The notes below the pieces were generated by a model. The model did not search any database, was not told where the DNA came from, and saw only the letters and a program-made list of their open reading frames with translations. The position numbers were made by a program, and so were the translations under genes. Positions 1-9,664 of a DNA stretch of 64,000 nt are shown here, one piece after another. Within the stretch, counting starts at the first letter, position 1. Every line of letters starts with the position of its first letter. The stretch is from Methanoculleus receptaculi (GTDB lineage: Archaea > Halobacteriota > Methanomicrobia > Methanomicrobiales > Methanoculleaceae). The stretch is taken from contig NZ_CP137642.1 in NCBI RefSeq assembly GCF_033472595.1, positions 558,001-622,000 of the forward strand, in the 5' to 3' direction.

Positions 1-79
1 GCTTGTAATGGTTTGTATTTAACCATTCCGCATATGTAAGTAATTATATGTTACATCATTTACATTAAGGTTTTTTGAT

Positions 80-303
80 TTATCCTGCGGTGGTGAGGCG
101 GCGAACTGGGAAGACCCCGACCAAACTGTGCGGGGATGAAAGCGGAAAACCACCTCCACCTCGCCCCCTCCTTTATAGTTTGCAGGCAGTTCACCGGCAG
201 AGGGGGTCAGGATCGTTCGTTTCCCGGATGAACCTGCCCGAGTTCCACCGTTCCTCTGCGAGAACCCCGGGAAGCCCCGCCCGGCAGGCGCGGGGCAGTT
301 CAC
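80..303 (+). mobile_element. Deleted IS200/IS605-type (tnpB-only) element, ends only
   Basis: A non-coding stretch of about 220 bp that keeps both ends of the tnpB element found intact at 36127-37527. The left end (about 84-150) shares the TGCGG-GGTGA start, the GGGAAG-CCCC hairpin arm and the GGGGATGAAAGCGGA block. The right end (271-303) has the GAAGCCCCGC stem, a GCGGGGC return arm and the terminal GTTCAC. No tnpB coding sequence remains between them. Its structure resembles a MITE derived from a tnpB-only element. The open frames across it are very rich in Pro, Arg and Ser and I do not take them as genes. Confidence 0.6.
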
Positions 304-381
304 GCCCCTCGCTCCCCCGATGATAATAGAGATGCTTTCTGTTTGGCACAATAACGGTGGGTCAGAAGACCTCTTTTTCAA

Positions 382-829
382 AAACCGGCCCTGAGAGGTA
401 AAATTATATATTTTTATGGCTAAAGTTATGAGATTGGTTGCCGTTAAGCACTAGTTGTGATTATTATCTGAACTATTGCTATTTATATATATTTTAATAT
501 TATTTAATGTGTATTACATCTGCATGCCAGATATTGCGTCTTGCAACACCCGGTTTGATAGAAACTCTTTTAAATGATCCAATTTAATTATTTTAGACCC
601 AGAAATCAGGATTTTAAAATATAACAATGAGAATAAATCTTAAATGAATAATACTTTTTAAATGTTAAATCTATCTTATTTCGCAAATTTTATTAACACA
701 TCTCATCTACTCTTATAGTCCCTTCTGGGACGTGGAGTAGCGGTCTTTGGAGAATCCGGCGCGGATCGTTACCCCGCCGTATCCTGCATGAACAGAACGT
801 ATTGAACAAGGGTAAAAGGATGAAATACT
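382..829 (+). promoter_or_regulatory. AT-rich upstream region and leader of the mcr operon
   Basis: About 450 bp without a gene, strikingly AT-rich against the GC-rich flanks. It contains several TATA-like stretches (for example around 487-507 and 650-668). A 5-bp hairpin, GTCCC-TTCT-GGGAC at 718-731, lies about 100 bp before the mcrB start. The mcr promoter should lie here, but I cannot choose among the TATA candidates by eye. A long leader before mcrB leaves room for post-transcriptional control; that is inference. Confidence 0.5.
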
Positions 830-2134
830 ATGGCTAAATACACAGAAACAATCGATCTATATTCTGATGATGGTAAACTGCTCAAAAGCGGCGTTACCCT
901 CGACAGAATCAGCCCGCTGGTTAACCCGGCCACAGGTAAGATCATCGACCTGACCAAGAGAACAATCAGTGTGAACCTCGGCGGCATCCAGGATGCGCTC
1001 AGGACAGGAAAACTTGGAAAGGGCAAGATCAAGGGAAGAGAACTTGACCTCCCGATCATGGAGAATAAGGATGCGATCGTCAGCAGGATCAAAGAGATGG
1101 TCCAGGTTGAGGAGGGTGACGACACCGAGATCCTGGAGTTCAATGGGGGTAAACTCCTGCTTGTCCAGGTCCCGACAAAACGCCTGATCAATGCATCCAC
1201 ATATGATGCCGCGATCACCTCGGTCGCAGCCGCGACAACGCTCGCGATCGTTGATCAGTTCAACATCGACGCGTTTAACGCCTCCACCGTCAAAGCGGCC
1301 TGCTGGGGCAGTTATCCTCACACCCAGGACATGGAGGGTGCGCTTGTCACATCCATCCTCACGATCCCGCAGAACAATGAGGGTATCGGCTACGCGCTCC
1401 GCAACATCCCGGTCAACCATGTCGTCATGATGACCAACAAGAACGCTCTCCAGGGTGCAGCGCTATCGTCCACCCTCGAGACCGCCGGGATATTCGAGAT
1501 GGGATCCGCCATTGGGCCGTTTGAGCGCGCCCAGTTGCTTGCCTACGCATACCAGGGCCTGAACGCGAACAACCTGGTCTACGACCTCGTAAAGGCGAAT
1601 GGTGAGAATGGGACGATCGGAACCGTCGTCCAGAGCCTGGTCGAACGCGCCATCGAGGATAAGGTTATCACCCCCGGCAAGAAGGGCGGCTACTTCCAGT
1701 TCTACGAGACGAAGGACCCGATGCTCTGGAACGCCTACGCCGCTGCAGGAACCATGGCAGCCACCATCGTCAACTGTGGCGCCGGACGGTTTGCGCAGGC
1801 GGTCTCGTCGACGCTCCTCTACTTCAACGATCTCCTCGAGCATGAGACCGGTCTCCCGAGCACCGACTACGGCCGTGTGATGGGTACTGCCGTCGGGTTC
1901 TCGTTCTTCAGCCACTCGATCTACGGTGGCGGAGGTCCCGGTATATTCAACGGCAACCATGTTGTGACCAGACACGCCGCAGGCGTGGCCATCCCGTGCG
2001 TCGTCGCCGCGATGGCGCTCGATGCCGGAACCCAGATGTTTTCGCCCGAGAGCACCTCGAAACTCTTCGCCGAGACCTACGGTAAGGTCGACGTCTTCAA
2101 CAAGCCGATCCAGCAGATCGCAAACGGAGCCTGA
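830..2134 (+). CDS. mcrB: Methyl-coenzyme M reductase, beta subunit
   Basis: Beta subunit of the alpha2beta2gamma2 methyl-coenzyme M reductase, which releases methane from methyl-CoM and coenzyme B in the last step of methanogenesis. The 434 residues match the usual McrB length. The C-terminal half is typical, with a glycine-rich SIYGGGGPGIF stretch (residues about 364-374) and a GNHVVTRHAAG segment just after it, a region that lines the active-site channel in solved structures. It is the first gene of mcrBDGA and follows a long AT-rich leader. The ATG at 830 gives the conserved start (MAKYTETIDLYSD). mcrD follows after 16 bp. Confidence 0.97.
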   Translation: MAKYTETIDLYSDDGKLLKSGVTLDRISPLVNPATGKIIDLTKRTISVNLGGIQDALRTGKLGKGKIKGRELDLPIMENKDAIVSRIKEMVQVEEGDDTEILEFNGGKLLLVQVPTKRLINASTYDAAITSVAAATTLAIVDQFNIDAFNASTVKAACWGSYPHTQDMEGALVTSILTIPQNNEGIGYALRNIPVNHVVMMTNKNALQGAALSSTLETAGIFEMGSAIGPFERAQLLAYAYQGLNANNLVYDLVKANGENGTIGTVVQSLVERAIEDKVITPGKKGGYFQFYETKDPMLWNAYAAAGTMAATIVNCGAGRFAQAVSSTLLYFNDLLEHETGLPSTDYGRVMGTAVGFSFFSHSIYGGGGPGIFNGNHVVTRHAAGVAIPCVVAAMALDAGTQMFSPESTSKLFAETYGKVDVFNKPIQQIANGA

Positions 2135-2150
2135 ACGAACAGAGGTTCGA

Positions 2151-2618
2151 ATGACAGACGCCACATTTCCACAGGTCAGGATTGTGCCCCACAGGTTGCT
2201 CAAACCCGTGACCGCAGAAAGCCTGCTGAATAACCTTGCCGGCATTACCGGTGTCCGTCGGATTCTGGTCCGCGGCCCGGGTCTTCCAGAGAACGTCCCT
2301 TACGGCCCGGCACGAGGAAACCCGAACCCTCACCATGACCGCAGGACGATCAACGTCGGCGATACCGAGATCGCGTTGCGCGTTCAGGTTGGTGAGGTTA
2401 TCCTTGAGGTCGAGGACGACTCCGCAATAACCGAGATCCGGTCGATCTGTGACAACTTCTTCGTGAACTTCCCTTACCAGGTCCAGATGGGCAGGTTCAT
2501 GAAGACCGATCCGACGCTCGTTGACTACGCTAGGTATGGACCGGATGCCGATCCCGATCTAATCGGTCTCGCCGATCCCAGGAGCAGGGTCGGCCCGGTT
2601 ATCATCAGGACTGAATAA
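2151..2618 (+). CDS. mcrD: Methyl-coenzyme M reductase operon protein D
   Basis: McrD, 155 residues, a conserved accessory protein of methyl-coenzyme M reductase operons. It is not part of the purified enzyme and is thought to assist assembly or cofactor insertion. I chose the ATG at 2151, which opens MTDATFPQVRIVPHRLL, the usual McrD beginning. The frame is open further upstream but would overlap the end of mcrB. In many methanogens mcrC follows directly; here the next 91 bp hold no gene and mcrG comes next. Confidence 0.93.
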   Translation: MTDATFPQVRIVPHRLLKPVTAESLLNNLAGITGVRRILVRGPGLPENVPYGPARGNPNPHHDRRTINVGDTEIALRVQVGEVILEVEDDSAITEIRSICDNFFVNFPYQVQMGRFMKTDPTLVDYARYGPDADPDLIGLADPRSRVGPVIIRTE

Positions 2619-2709
2619 CTGCCGCAGAAATGCAGGATTTTGGAAATATGGCTGAAAACTCATTCAAAAGAGGATATAGGTATCTACCAACTTTGAGGTG
2701 AATGAAACA

Positions 2710-3474
2710 ATGGCATACAAGCCCCAGTACGGTCCCGGGACATCGATTGTCGCCGAGAACCGACGTAAACAGATGAACCCCGACCACAAACTTGAGAGGG
2801 TTCGCTCAGTAACAGATGAAGATATTGTGCTGATTCTGGGTCACCGGGCCCCTGGTTCTGCATACCCCTCCGCACACCCGCCGCTTGCCGAACAGCAGGA
2901 GCCAGACTGCCCAATGCGCAGGCTCGTCAAACCAACCGAGGGTGCAAAGGCTGGTGACCGTGTCCGCTACATCCAGTTCACGGACTCGATGTTCAACGCG
3001 CCATCACAGCCATACCAGCGGACCTACACCGAGTGCTACCGCTTCCGCGGTATCGACCCGGGTACACTCTCCGGCCGCCAGATCGTCGAGTGTCGTGAGC
3101 GTGACCTGGAGAAGTACGCAAAAGAACTTGTCGAGACCGAACTGCTCGATCCGGCCCGCACAGGCATCCGTGGTGCGACGGTGCACGGCCACTCGCTCCG
3201 CCTTGCCGAGAACGGCATGATGTTTGATATGCTCCAGAGGAGCGTGCTCGGCGAGGACGGGATCGTCCGCTACGTCAAGAACCAGATCGGCGAGCCGCTC
3301 GACCGGCCGGTTGTTCTCGGCAAGCCGATGGACGAGAACTGGCTCAAGGAGCACACGACGATCTTCCACTCGCTCGTGGGGACACCCTACCGCGATGACC
3401 CAGAGTACATCGAATACGTCCAGCGCATCCACTCGCTGCGGACGAAATACGGCTTCATGCCGAAAGAGGAGTGA
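2710..3474 (+). CDS. mcrG: Methyl-coenzyme M reductase, gamma subunit
   Basis: Gamma subunit of methyl-coenzyme M reductase, 254 residues. The ATG at 2710 opens [19 protein letters not shown], the conserved McrG N-terminus, and is preceded by a GAGGTGA ribosome binding site at 2695-2701. A GTG four codons upstream would overlap that site. The [18 protein letters not shown] segment is the conserved gamma-subunit stretch near the nickel cofactor F430. The stop lies 5 bp before the mcrA start. Confidence 0.96.
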   Translation: MAYKPQYGPGTSIVAENRRKQMNPDHKLERVRSVTDEDIVLILGHRAPGSAYPSAHPPLAEQQEPDCPMRRLVKPTEGAKAGDRVRYIQFTDSMFNAPSQPYQRTYTECYRFRGIDPGTLSGRQIVECRERDLEKYAKELVETELLDPARTGIRGATVHGHSLRLAENGMMFDMLQRSVLGEDGIVRYVKNQIGEPLDRPVVLGKPMDENWLKEHTTIFHSLVGTPYRDDPEYIEYVQRIHSLRTKYGFMPKEE

Positions 3475-3479
3475 TCAAA

Positions 3480-5186
3480 ATGGCAAAGATTGAGAGAACC
3501 CAGAAGTTGTTCCTGAAATCCCTCAAGGAGAAGTTCCAGGGACAGGAGATCGAGTCCGAGACCGCCGAATTTTACAAGTTCAACGGCGTCCGCCAGTCTC
3601 CCCGCAAGATGGAGTTCATGAAGGCGAGCCGTGCCATCGAGATGGACCGCGGCATCCCCATGTACGACCCGGAACGCTGCCACCTCGGCGGAATCCCCAT
3701 GGGTCAGCGCCAGCTGATGACCTACGAGGTCTCCGGCACCGGCGTCTTCGTGGAGGGCGACGACCTGCACTTCGTCAACAACGCTGCGATGCAGCAGTTC
3801 TGGGATGACATCCGCAGGACGGTCATCGTCAGCATGGACCTCGCCCACCAGACCCTGCAGAAGCGTCTTGGAAAGGAGGTCACCCCGGAGACTATCAACG
3901 AGTACCTCCACATCCTGAACCACGCGATGCCCGGTGCGGCCGTCGTCCAGGAGCACATGGTCGAGACCCACCCCGGCCTTGTCGACGACTGTTACGTCAA
4001 GGTCTTTACAGGTGACCAGGAGCTCGTAGACGACCTGGAGCCCGAGTTTGTCATCGATATCGAGAAACTCTTCCCCACAAAGCAGGCAGAGGAACTCAGG
4101 GCAGAAGTCGGGAAGGCCCTCTACCAGGCGATCCACATCCCGACAACGGTTGTCCGGACGTGTGACGGCGGAACAACCTCTCGCTGGTCTGCGATGCAGA
4201 TCGGTATGTCCTACATCGCTGCATACCGTATGTGCGCCGGTGAGGCGGCCGTCGCCGACCTCTCATTCGCAGCAAAGCACGCGGGCGTCGTTCATATGGC
4301 AAGCCTTCTGCCAGCCCGGCGTGCTCGCGGTCCGAACGAGCCCGGCGGCATCAAGTTCGGTCTCTTCAGCGACATCATCCAGGCGAACCGGAAGTACCCC
4401 AACGACCCCGCGAAGGCCTCGCTCGAGGTTGTCGGCGCCGGAACCATGCTCTTTGACCAGATCTGGCTTGGATCATACATGTCCGGCGGTGTCGGGTTCA
4501 CGCAGTACGCGACCGCGGCCTACACCGACAACATCCTGGATGAGTTCACCTACTACGGTATGGACTACATCAAGGACAAGTACAAGGTCGACTGGAAGAA
4601 CCCGAGCCCGGACGACAGAGTCAAGCCGACCCAGGAGGTCGTCAACGACATCACAACCGAGGTCGCCCTCAACGCCATGGAGCAGTACGAGCAGTACCCG
4701 ACCATGATGGAGGACCACTTCGGCGGGTCACAGCGTGCCGGTGTCATCGCCGCCGCCTGCGGTCTCTCGACCTCGATTGCGACCGGGAACTCCAACGCCG
4801 GCCTGAACGGCTGGTACCTCTCCATGCTCCTCCACAAGGACGGCTGGTCACGTCTCGGGTTCTTCGGCTACGACCTCCAGGACCAGTGCGGTTCCGCGAA
4901 TTCGCTCTCCATTGAGCCCGACCGCGGTCTGATGGGTGAACTGCGTGGTCCGAACTACCCGAACTACGCGATGAACGTCGGTCACCAGGGCGAGTACGCT
5001 GCAATCGTCGGCGGTGCCCACTACGGCCGCGGTGATGCGTTCTGCTACAGCCCCCTCGTCAAGATCTGTTTCGCCGATCCGGCGCTGAAGTTCGACTTCG
5101 CCGAACCACGCCGCGAGTTCGCAAAGGGCGCAATCCGTGAGTTCATGCCTGCCGGCGAGCGTTCACTCATCATACCGGCCAGATAA
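3480..5186 (+). CDS. mcrA: Methyl-coenzyme M reductase, alpha subunit
   Basis: Catalytic alpha subunit, 568 residues, full length; the ATG at 3480 gives [15 protein letters not shown]. Gln157 in [10 protein letters not shown] corresponds to the axial F430 ligand. The post-translationally modified positions known from Methanothermobacter McrA all have the expected residue: His267 (N-methyl-His), Arg281 (5-methyl-Arg), Gln418 in FGGSQRA (2-methyl-Gln), Gly463 in FFGYDLQ (thioglycine) and Cys470 in LQDQC (S-methyl-Cys). Presence of the residue does not prove modification. It ends the mcrBDGA operon; a TTTTTATTT tract follows the stop within 30 bp. Confidence 0.98.
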   Translation: MAKIERTQKLFLKSLKEKFQGQEIESETAEFYKFNGVRQSPRKMEFMKASRAIEMDRGIPMYDPERCHLGGIPMGQRQLMTYEVSGTGVFVEGDDLHFVNNAAMQQFWDDIRRTVIVSMDLAHQTLQKRLGKEVTPETINEYLHILNHAMPGAAVVQEHMVETHPGLVDDCYVKVFTGDQELVDDLEPEFVIDIEKLFPTKQAEELRAEVGKALYQAIHIPTTVVRTCDGGTTSRWSAMQIGMSYIAAYRMCAGEAAVADLSFAAKHAGVVHMASLLPARRARGPNEPGGIKFGLFSDIIQANRKYPNDPAKASLEVVGAGTMLFDQIWLGSYMSGGVGFTQYATAAYTDNILDEFTYYGMDYIKDKYKVDWKNPSPDDRVKPTQEVVNDITTEVALNAMEQYEQYPTMMEDHFGGSQRAGVIAAACGLSTSIATGNSNAGLNGWYLSMLLHKDGWSRLGFFGYDLQDQCGSANSLSIEPDRGLMGELRGPNYPNYAMNVGHQGEYAAIVGGAHYGRGDAFCYSPLVKICFADPALKFDFAEPRREFAKGAIREFMPAGERSLIIPAR

Positions 5187-5206
5187 AAACCGAACTCCAC
5201 TACCAC

Positions 5207-5214
5207 TTTTTATT
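5207..5214 (+). terminator. T-rich terminator after mcrA
   Basis: TTTTTATTT-type tract 20 bp after the mcrA stop. Oligo-T stretches end archaeal transcripts without needing a hairpin. The next feature is a mobile-element remnant, so termination here is plausible. Confidence 0.4.
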
Positions 5215-5317
5215 TGCACGTCCTCATAACCCTGCGATCGCAAACATTCCTGCCGATCGTCTGGAAAACAGGTGGAGCGAGTGGTCACTCGCTCACCCAC
5301 GTGTTATGATACTATAA

Positions 5318-5730
5318 TTTAACTTGCGGGGGTGAAGGGGGCGGAGCGGGAAGGAATTCCGGCCTTCAGTCCGGGGATGAATGTGGAGCCGCCTTTTTCC
5401 CTGCGATAGATTTATCATCTTGGGTATATTCTATTATTCTTACCTCTTGTACAAGGCTGAACGTGCTGGTACGAACTTCATTCAAATCGATCCCCGCGAG
5501 ACGACACAGATGTGGTCGAACTGAAGATGCTCTCCGAGAGAGTCCACGAATGCCCATACTGTGGGTTTATTGCCGATCGAGATTATAATGCTGCGGTGAA
5601 TATTCACCGCGTGGGGATGGAAACAGCCCCTCAGGCCCGTGGAGCCAAGACCTCTACATCACATCTCTGCGGTGCAAGCGTTGGCCATGATAGCCGGGAA
5701 GCCCCGCCCGAGAGGCGTGGGGTATTTCAC
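5318..5730 (+). mobile_element. Internally deleted tnpB element (IS200/IS605 type)
   Basis: Second deletion derivative of the element that is intact at 36127-37527. The left end from 5318 (TTTAACTTGCGGGGGTGAAGG) is almost identical to that of the full copy and carries its own hairpin around 5350-5376. The right end at 5697-5730 has the GAAGCCCCGCCC arm and finishes in TTTCAC. Between them only the last quarter of tnpB remains, joined to the left end at about 5433. It lies between mcrA and dinB. Confidence 0.8.
5433..5730 (+). pseudogene. tnpB C-terminal fragment
   Basis: Remnant of a TnpB nuclease. From about 5433 one frame reads YKAERAGTNFIQIDPRETTQ, matching residues about 301-320 of the intact TnpB, then ends in a stop where the first zinc-finger cysteine pair should be; its first Cys codon is TGG (Trp). 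After a small deletion a second frame continues with LSERVHECPYCGF and DYNAAVNIHRVGM. That keeps the second CxxC and the last RuvC aspartate. The first two catalytic acids are gone, so this cannot encode a nuclease. Confidence 0.85.
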
Positions 5731-5756
5731 GTTAGCATGAATGAGATCTCTGCAGG

Positions 5757-6845
5757 ATGACAACCGCCGGGAACAGGATCGTGCTGCACGTCGACATGGA
5801 CAGTTTCTTTGCCTCCATCGAGATCCTCCGCGACCCATCGCTTTCCGGGCGGCCGGTGATCGTGGGCGCCGATCCGAGGGGAGGGGGCGGCCGGGGGGTC
5901 GTGAGCACGTGCTCGTATGAGGCCAGGCGCTACGGGGTGCATTCCGGGATGCCCATCTCCCGGGCTTACGACCTCTGCCCCCACGGCATCTACCTCCCGG
6001 TGGATCGGCCGCTCTATCTCCAGGTCTCAGAGAGGGTCATGGCGATCCTCTCCCGGCACAGCAGGCTGTTTGAGCAGGTGAGCATAGACGAGGCCTACCT
6101 CGATCTCAGCGATATCGGCGATTTCACAGCGGCAGAAGCAATCGCCGCCTCAATCAAGCAGGAGATCCGCGAAGAGACCGGGCTTACCTGCTCGGTGGGG
6201 GTCGCCCCGGGAAAGACCGTGGCAAAGATAGCTTCCGATTACCGTAAACCAGACGGCCTGACGATCGTCCGCCCGGAAGAGGTCGCGGAGTTCCTGGCCC
6301 CCCTCCCCGTGGAGAAGATCCCGGGGATCGGGAGACGGAGCGGGGAGGAACTCCGGCGGATGGGCATCGTGACCATCGGCGATCTTGCACACCGGGATAT
6401 CCAGGAGATAGTCGCGCACCTCGGACGGCCGGGCATCCGGGTGCGCCGCCTCGCCGAGGGTATCGACGGCGCGGAGGTGCGGTCCAGTGAGGGGCGAAAG
6501 TCCATCTCCCGGGAGAGGACGTTTGATGAGGATACCTCCGATCCGACGGTGATCGCTGAGACGCTGGCCGGGCTTGCGGAGAGTGTTGGAGGGACGCTTC
6601 GCTCCGCGGGTCTCCGGTGCCGTACGGTCACGATCAAGGTGAGGTACAGAGGGTTTCAGACGTATACCCGTTCAAAGACTCTGGAGCGTTTCACCGCGGA
6701 TCCGGGCGTGATCCAGAGGGCGGTCTCTGAACTTCTCCAGCCGTTCCTGAACGGCACTGACGTCCGGCTCGTCGGGATCCGGCTATCAAACCTGGAGGGC
6801 GGCGGGCGCACCCGCCAGGCCTCGATCGAAGAGTTCTGCGCCTGA
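5757..6845 (+). CDS. dinB: Y-family DNA polymerase IV
   Basis: Translesion DNA polymerase of the DinB/Pol IV family, 362 residues. Catalytic acids are visible in HVDMDSFFASIE (about residues 11-22) and SIDEAYLDL (about 110-118). A helix-hairpin-helix thumb follows (IPGIGRRSGEELRRMGI) and then the little-finger domain. The C-terminus RQASIEEFCA resembles a PCNA-interacting peptide. It is monocistronic by layout, with the deleted tnpB element directly upstream, so part of its promoter may lie in element sequence. Confidence 0.93.
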   Translation: MTTAGNRIVLHVDMDSFFASIEILRDPSLSGRPVIVGADPRGGGGRGVVSTCSYEARRYGVHSGMPISRAYDLCPHGIYLPVDRPLYLQVSERVMAILSRHSRLFEQVSIDEAYLDLSDIGDFTAAEAIAASIKQEIREETGLTCSVGVAPGKTVAKIASDYRKPDGLTIVRPEEVAEFLAPLPVEKIPGIGRRSGEELRRMGIVTIGDLAHRDIQEIVAHLGRPGIRVRRLAEGIDGAEVRSSEGRKSISRERTFDEDTSDPTVIAETLAGLAESVGGTLRSAGLRCRTVTIKVRYRGFQTYTRSKTLERFTADPGVIQRAVSELLQPFLNGTDVRLVGIRLSNLEGGGRTRQASIEEFCA

Positions 6846-6946
6846 GGCTAGGAAAGAGCAAGATTTTCACCATCGCCCCGACCGGTTTCAGGGTTGAGGG
6901 TACGGGACCGGGTTTTATCACACGCCGCACACAAACCCTCCCGATC

Positions 6947-7378
6947 GTGAGATATACTCTTCAGGTGAGCCTTGACGCCTTTGACCGTTCAGGACGCCCT
7001 CTCTGCGGCGACCACCCCGACCAGAACGGCTTTTGCCGGCTCTGCCTCCGGTGCCCTTTTGCCGTGAGAGACGACGCCCGTGTCTACTGCGAGCGGTTCG
7101 AGACCCCTATCCGGGCACGGGAGAAGTATGCGCTGCAGGGGTGGAAGAAGACACGCCGCAGGGTTCTTGAACGTGACAGAGAGCGCTGTGCCATCTGCGG
7201 CGCCGGAAAGGATCTCCACATCCACCACATCGATCGCGACCCTTCAAATGATGACCTGGCAAACCTCATGACGCTCTGCGCGATCTGTCATGCCAGGGTG
7301 CACGCCGGTCTCCGGCATGAGGATGGAGAAGAAAGGGTAATAAGGGTTCTGCAGGCCGCGATGAAACGAAACCGCTGA
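6947..7378 (+). CDS. HNH endonuclease domain protein
   Basis: 143 residues with a GTG start. The N-terminal third has a compact cysteine-rich stretch (CGDHPDQNGFCRLCLRCPF, then a further Cys in YCERF). The C-terminal half is an HNH nuclease fold: CAICGAGKDLHIHHIDRDPSNDDLANLMTLCAICHARVH, written here only as the motif CxxC-HIHHID-N-CxxCH. HNH domains cut DNA using the paired His residues and a metal. It stands alone between dinB and the oppositely oriented flavoprotein gene, so its biological role is not indicated by context. Confidence 0.8.
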   Translation: MRYTLQVSLDAFDRSGRPLCGDHPDQNGFCRLCLRCPFAVRDDARVYCERFETPIRAREKYALQGWKKTRRRVLERDRERCAICGAGKDLHIHHIDRDPSNDDLANLMTLCAICHARVHAGLRHEDGEERVIRVLQAAMKRNR

Positions 7379-7397
7379 GAAAACCCGTCGGGTGTTC

Positions 7398-8615
7398 TCA
7401 CCAGACTGCTGTGTGGAGATCCTCATCACGCCGAAACAACCCCTGAAAAGAACGGTGCCCCTGGACAGCATCGATAACACGGCGACGCGTTGCCCTGATC
7501 AAGAGACGGAGCAGGATGACAGGCGTCCTGCCGTCGAGGTGGCTGTGGAGGAAGTCCCGGATCCTCATCTCCGCCTCCAGTTCAGGGATGAGACGACGGT
7601 TCAGGAGAAAGGTGTATGTCGCGGCAAGCGGCGCCCCCGAGGTGAGGTGGCGGTCGATTGCGTGAGCGGCGAGTTCTGCCGTTCTCTGGGCATAAAAGAT
7701 CCCCTCCCCAAGGATGGGGCTTGTGAAACCGCCTGCATCCCCGACCAGAACCGTAGCCTCATGGGCCGGGGATGGGGTGTAGTTTCCAAACGGCAGAAGG
7801 CATCCGGCTGGCTTTCGGTCTGCAAACGCCGCAAACCCGATACTCTCCAGGAACTCCCTGAACCGGCCGGGGAGCCCCCTCCGATTTGCCTCAAACAAAC
7901 CACCGATACCCACGATGACCGCATCAGTGTTGGGGAAGACCCAGCCGTAACCCATGGGGCAGGCGCCGAGGAAAACGTGAGGTATCCCTATGTCAGCGTC
8001 CAGAGGGATCGCCGCTTCCCTGTTCTGGTGCATCTCCACCTCCCCGCGGTTGATTTTTATCTCCAGCGCCAGGCCAAGGTTCCTGCGCCACCGTTGCCGA
8101 TCAACAACACCCTCCGGGAGAGAGCGGCGGACGCTGCTGTGGATCCCGTCAGCCCCAACGATGACCCTGGCGGAGCAACGCTCCCCCTCCGCGGTGGTTA
8201 CTGTCCGCTGAACGTGGTCGACCGCGGTCACCTCAGTCCCCTCCCGGACCTCCGCCCCGGCCTCCCGCGCCATCAGGGCAAGGCAGGCATCGTATCGGTC
8301 CCGCCGGGTGAAGTAGAACGGTTCCGCCAGGCCTTCGGCGAGGACGCGGCGATTACCGATGTAGAGGGCACACCCCTTCCCGGTGAAGTCGAGCAGCCCC
8401 TCCCGCCGGAGGGCATCCAGCGGGAGGGAAAATACCCTGTCCAGGAACCGGACAGACTTCTGTGTCAGGCAACCGCCGCAGACCTTCTCACGTGGGTATA
8501 CCGCCCGCTCAAAGAGCCCCACGCGGTGCCCCGCCTTTGCAAGCAGGAAGGCGGCGGTGCTCCCGGCGGGTCCTCCTCCAGCAACTATAACATCGTAATC
8601 CGGCTGGTCCCGCAT
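7398..8615 (-). CDS. Geranylgeranyl reductase family FAD-dependent oxidoreductase
   Basis: 405 residues using the ATG at 8615, which opens MRDQPDYDVIVAGGGPAGST, the FAD-binding Rossmann start; the frame continues upstream inside the neighbouring gene. Conserved family features are YPREKVCGGCLT (about residues 40-51), GADGIHSSVR and GDAGGFTSPILGEGI. Proteins of this family saturate geranylgeranyl chains of archaeal ether lipids or related isoprenoids. It overlaps the 3' end of ablB by 31 bp, so the two may be cotranscribed. Archaea carry several paralogues, so the exact substrate is not settled. Confidence 0.85.
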   Translation of the reverse strand: MRDQPDYDVIVAGGGPAGSTAAFLLAKAGHRVGLFERAVYPREKVCGGCLTQKSVRFLDRVFSLPLDALRREGLLDFTGKGCALYIGNRRVLAEGLAEPFYFTRRDRYDACLALMAREAGAEVREGTEVTAVDHVQRTVTTAEGERCSARVIVGADGIHSSVRRSLPEGVVDRQRWRRNLGLALEIKINRGEVEMHQNREAAIPLDADIGIPHVFLGACPMGYGWVFPNTDAVIVGIGGLFEANRRGLPGRFREFLESIGFAAFADRKPAGCLLPFGNYTPSPAHEATVLVGDAGGFTSPILGEGIFYAQRTAELAAHAIDRHLTSGAPLAATYTFLLNRRLIPELEAEMRIRDFLHSHLDGRTPVILLRLLIRATRRRVIDAVQGHRSFQGLFRRDEDLHTAVW

Positions 8616-9664
8616 TCGACTTTCACTCTTGTGAAGGGTTCGCCTGTGAACCGGATATTGTTTTCCCGCCGGACCGTCTGCCTGGATCGGTCCGAAACGC
8701 CTATCGACTTCCACCAGACGTTCATATCCTCAACCGACCCGCAGATGTTGACACTCTCAGAGAGCGCCCCTGCGAATGCGTATCCTGCCCTGGCAAACGT
8801 GATGTTGGCCGGGTATGATCCGGCTCTGGCGATGGCAAACACCGTCTTTATCCCGCTTGAGTAGACATCTTCCTCCATTAACTGGAGGAGGATGGCTGCA
8901 AACCCGTGCCCCCGGTAGCCGGGCAGAGTTGCAAAACCCGTCATCTCTGCAAATTCGGCGCGGGCGTCAACTTCAGCTCCAGCGACCGCAACGATACGAC
9001 TCCCGGGCTTAATTACACAGAAACAGCGCAGATTCTCCTGCATCTTCTGCGCAAGGTAACCGGGGTCATCAATCGGGACAGGATAGGTCTCAAAGACACT
9101 CCGATAGATCGACGCTACTGCCGGGGCGTCCGCTGCAGTGGCACGAACCGCGGTGAAACACGGTTCCAGCGCCGGACACGCCGCATCCCGCTCACCGGCT
9201 TTGGCCATGGCAACCGCAAGGACTTCATCGTCGTTCCCGCTCCTCCTGCTGCCCCGCGTGGGATGGCGGTACGCCAGGTAGTAGCCGTCAACCTCACCGC
9301 GAAACAATCCCGGGATACGCACCAGCGGTGTGTAGCCGTCTGATACGAACTGATCGAGGGCGGTGGCCGGTATCCTTGCAAATATACTGGAATATCCGCG
9401 CTCTTTTGCAAACGCCCCAAGCCTTCCAGTGATCTCGGGGAGGTCTGTTGTGTCCAGATGATAAAGAAAGGCACGGTCGTTGTGCGGACCGTGGTGGACC
9501 AGGCTGCGCCCGAGCGCTGTAACGGTATCATCACAGGCGTCAGTGCATGGAGAATGCCCCTGAACTGACTGTCGCCTGGAACTCTCTACGGTATGCCGCG
9601 TAAAGGCGGCTCCTGCTTCGGAAGAACGCATTTGATTCTTCTGATCCTGTCGAGAACCTGACAT
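8585..9664 (-). CDS. ablB: Beta-lysine N-acetyltransferase
   Basis: GNAT acetyltransferase that makes the osmolyte N-epsilon-acetyl-beta-lysine from beta-lysine. Family marks are HGPHNDRAFLYHLD, GYSSIFARIPA, RSVFETYPVPIDDP, the acetyl-CoA loop LPGYRGHGFAAILL and the near-terminal ANITFARAGYAFAG / EDMNVWWK. The ATG at 9664 has a GGAAG ribosome binding site and an AT-rich TATA region behind it (9678-9700); a later ATG at 9631 is possible. About 35 residues follow the usual family end and overlap the next gene. The normal partner ablA is a pseudogene at 46.9-49.7 kb. Confidence 0.88.
   Translation of the reverse strand: MSGSRQDQKNQMRSSEAGAAFTRHTVESSRRQSVQGHSPCTDACDDTVTALGRSLVHHGPHNDRAFLYHLDTTDLPEITGRLGAFAKERGYSSIFARIPATALDQFVSDGYTPLVRIPGLFRGEVDGYYLAYRHPTRGSRRSGNDDEVLAVAMAKAGERDAACPALEPCFTAVRATAADAPAVASIYRSVFETYPVPIDDPGYLAQKMQENLRCFCVIKPGSRIVAVAGAEVDARAEFAEMTGFATLPGYRGHGFAAILLQLMEEDVYSSGIKTVFAIARAGSYPANITFARAGYAFAGALSESVNICGSVEDMNVWWKSIGVSDRSRQTVRRENNIRFTGEPFTRVKVECGTSRITML

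Noticed and set aside
19-381. Minus-strand frame of 120 codons across the first element
   Set aside because: Pro/Ser/Arg-rich composition and it covers the ends of a deleted mobile element on the other strand; no family resemblance.
2619-2709. Possible short mcrC between mcrD and mcrG
   Set aside because: Ninety-one bases are too few for McrC and contain no open frame.
7392-8864. Plus-strand frame of 490 codons
   Set aside because: It is the antisense of the reductase and ablB genes, whose motifs are clear on the minus strand.
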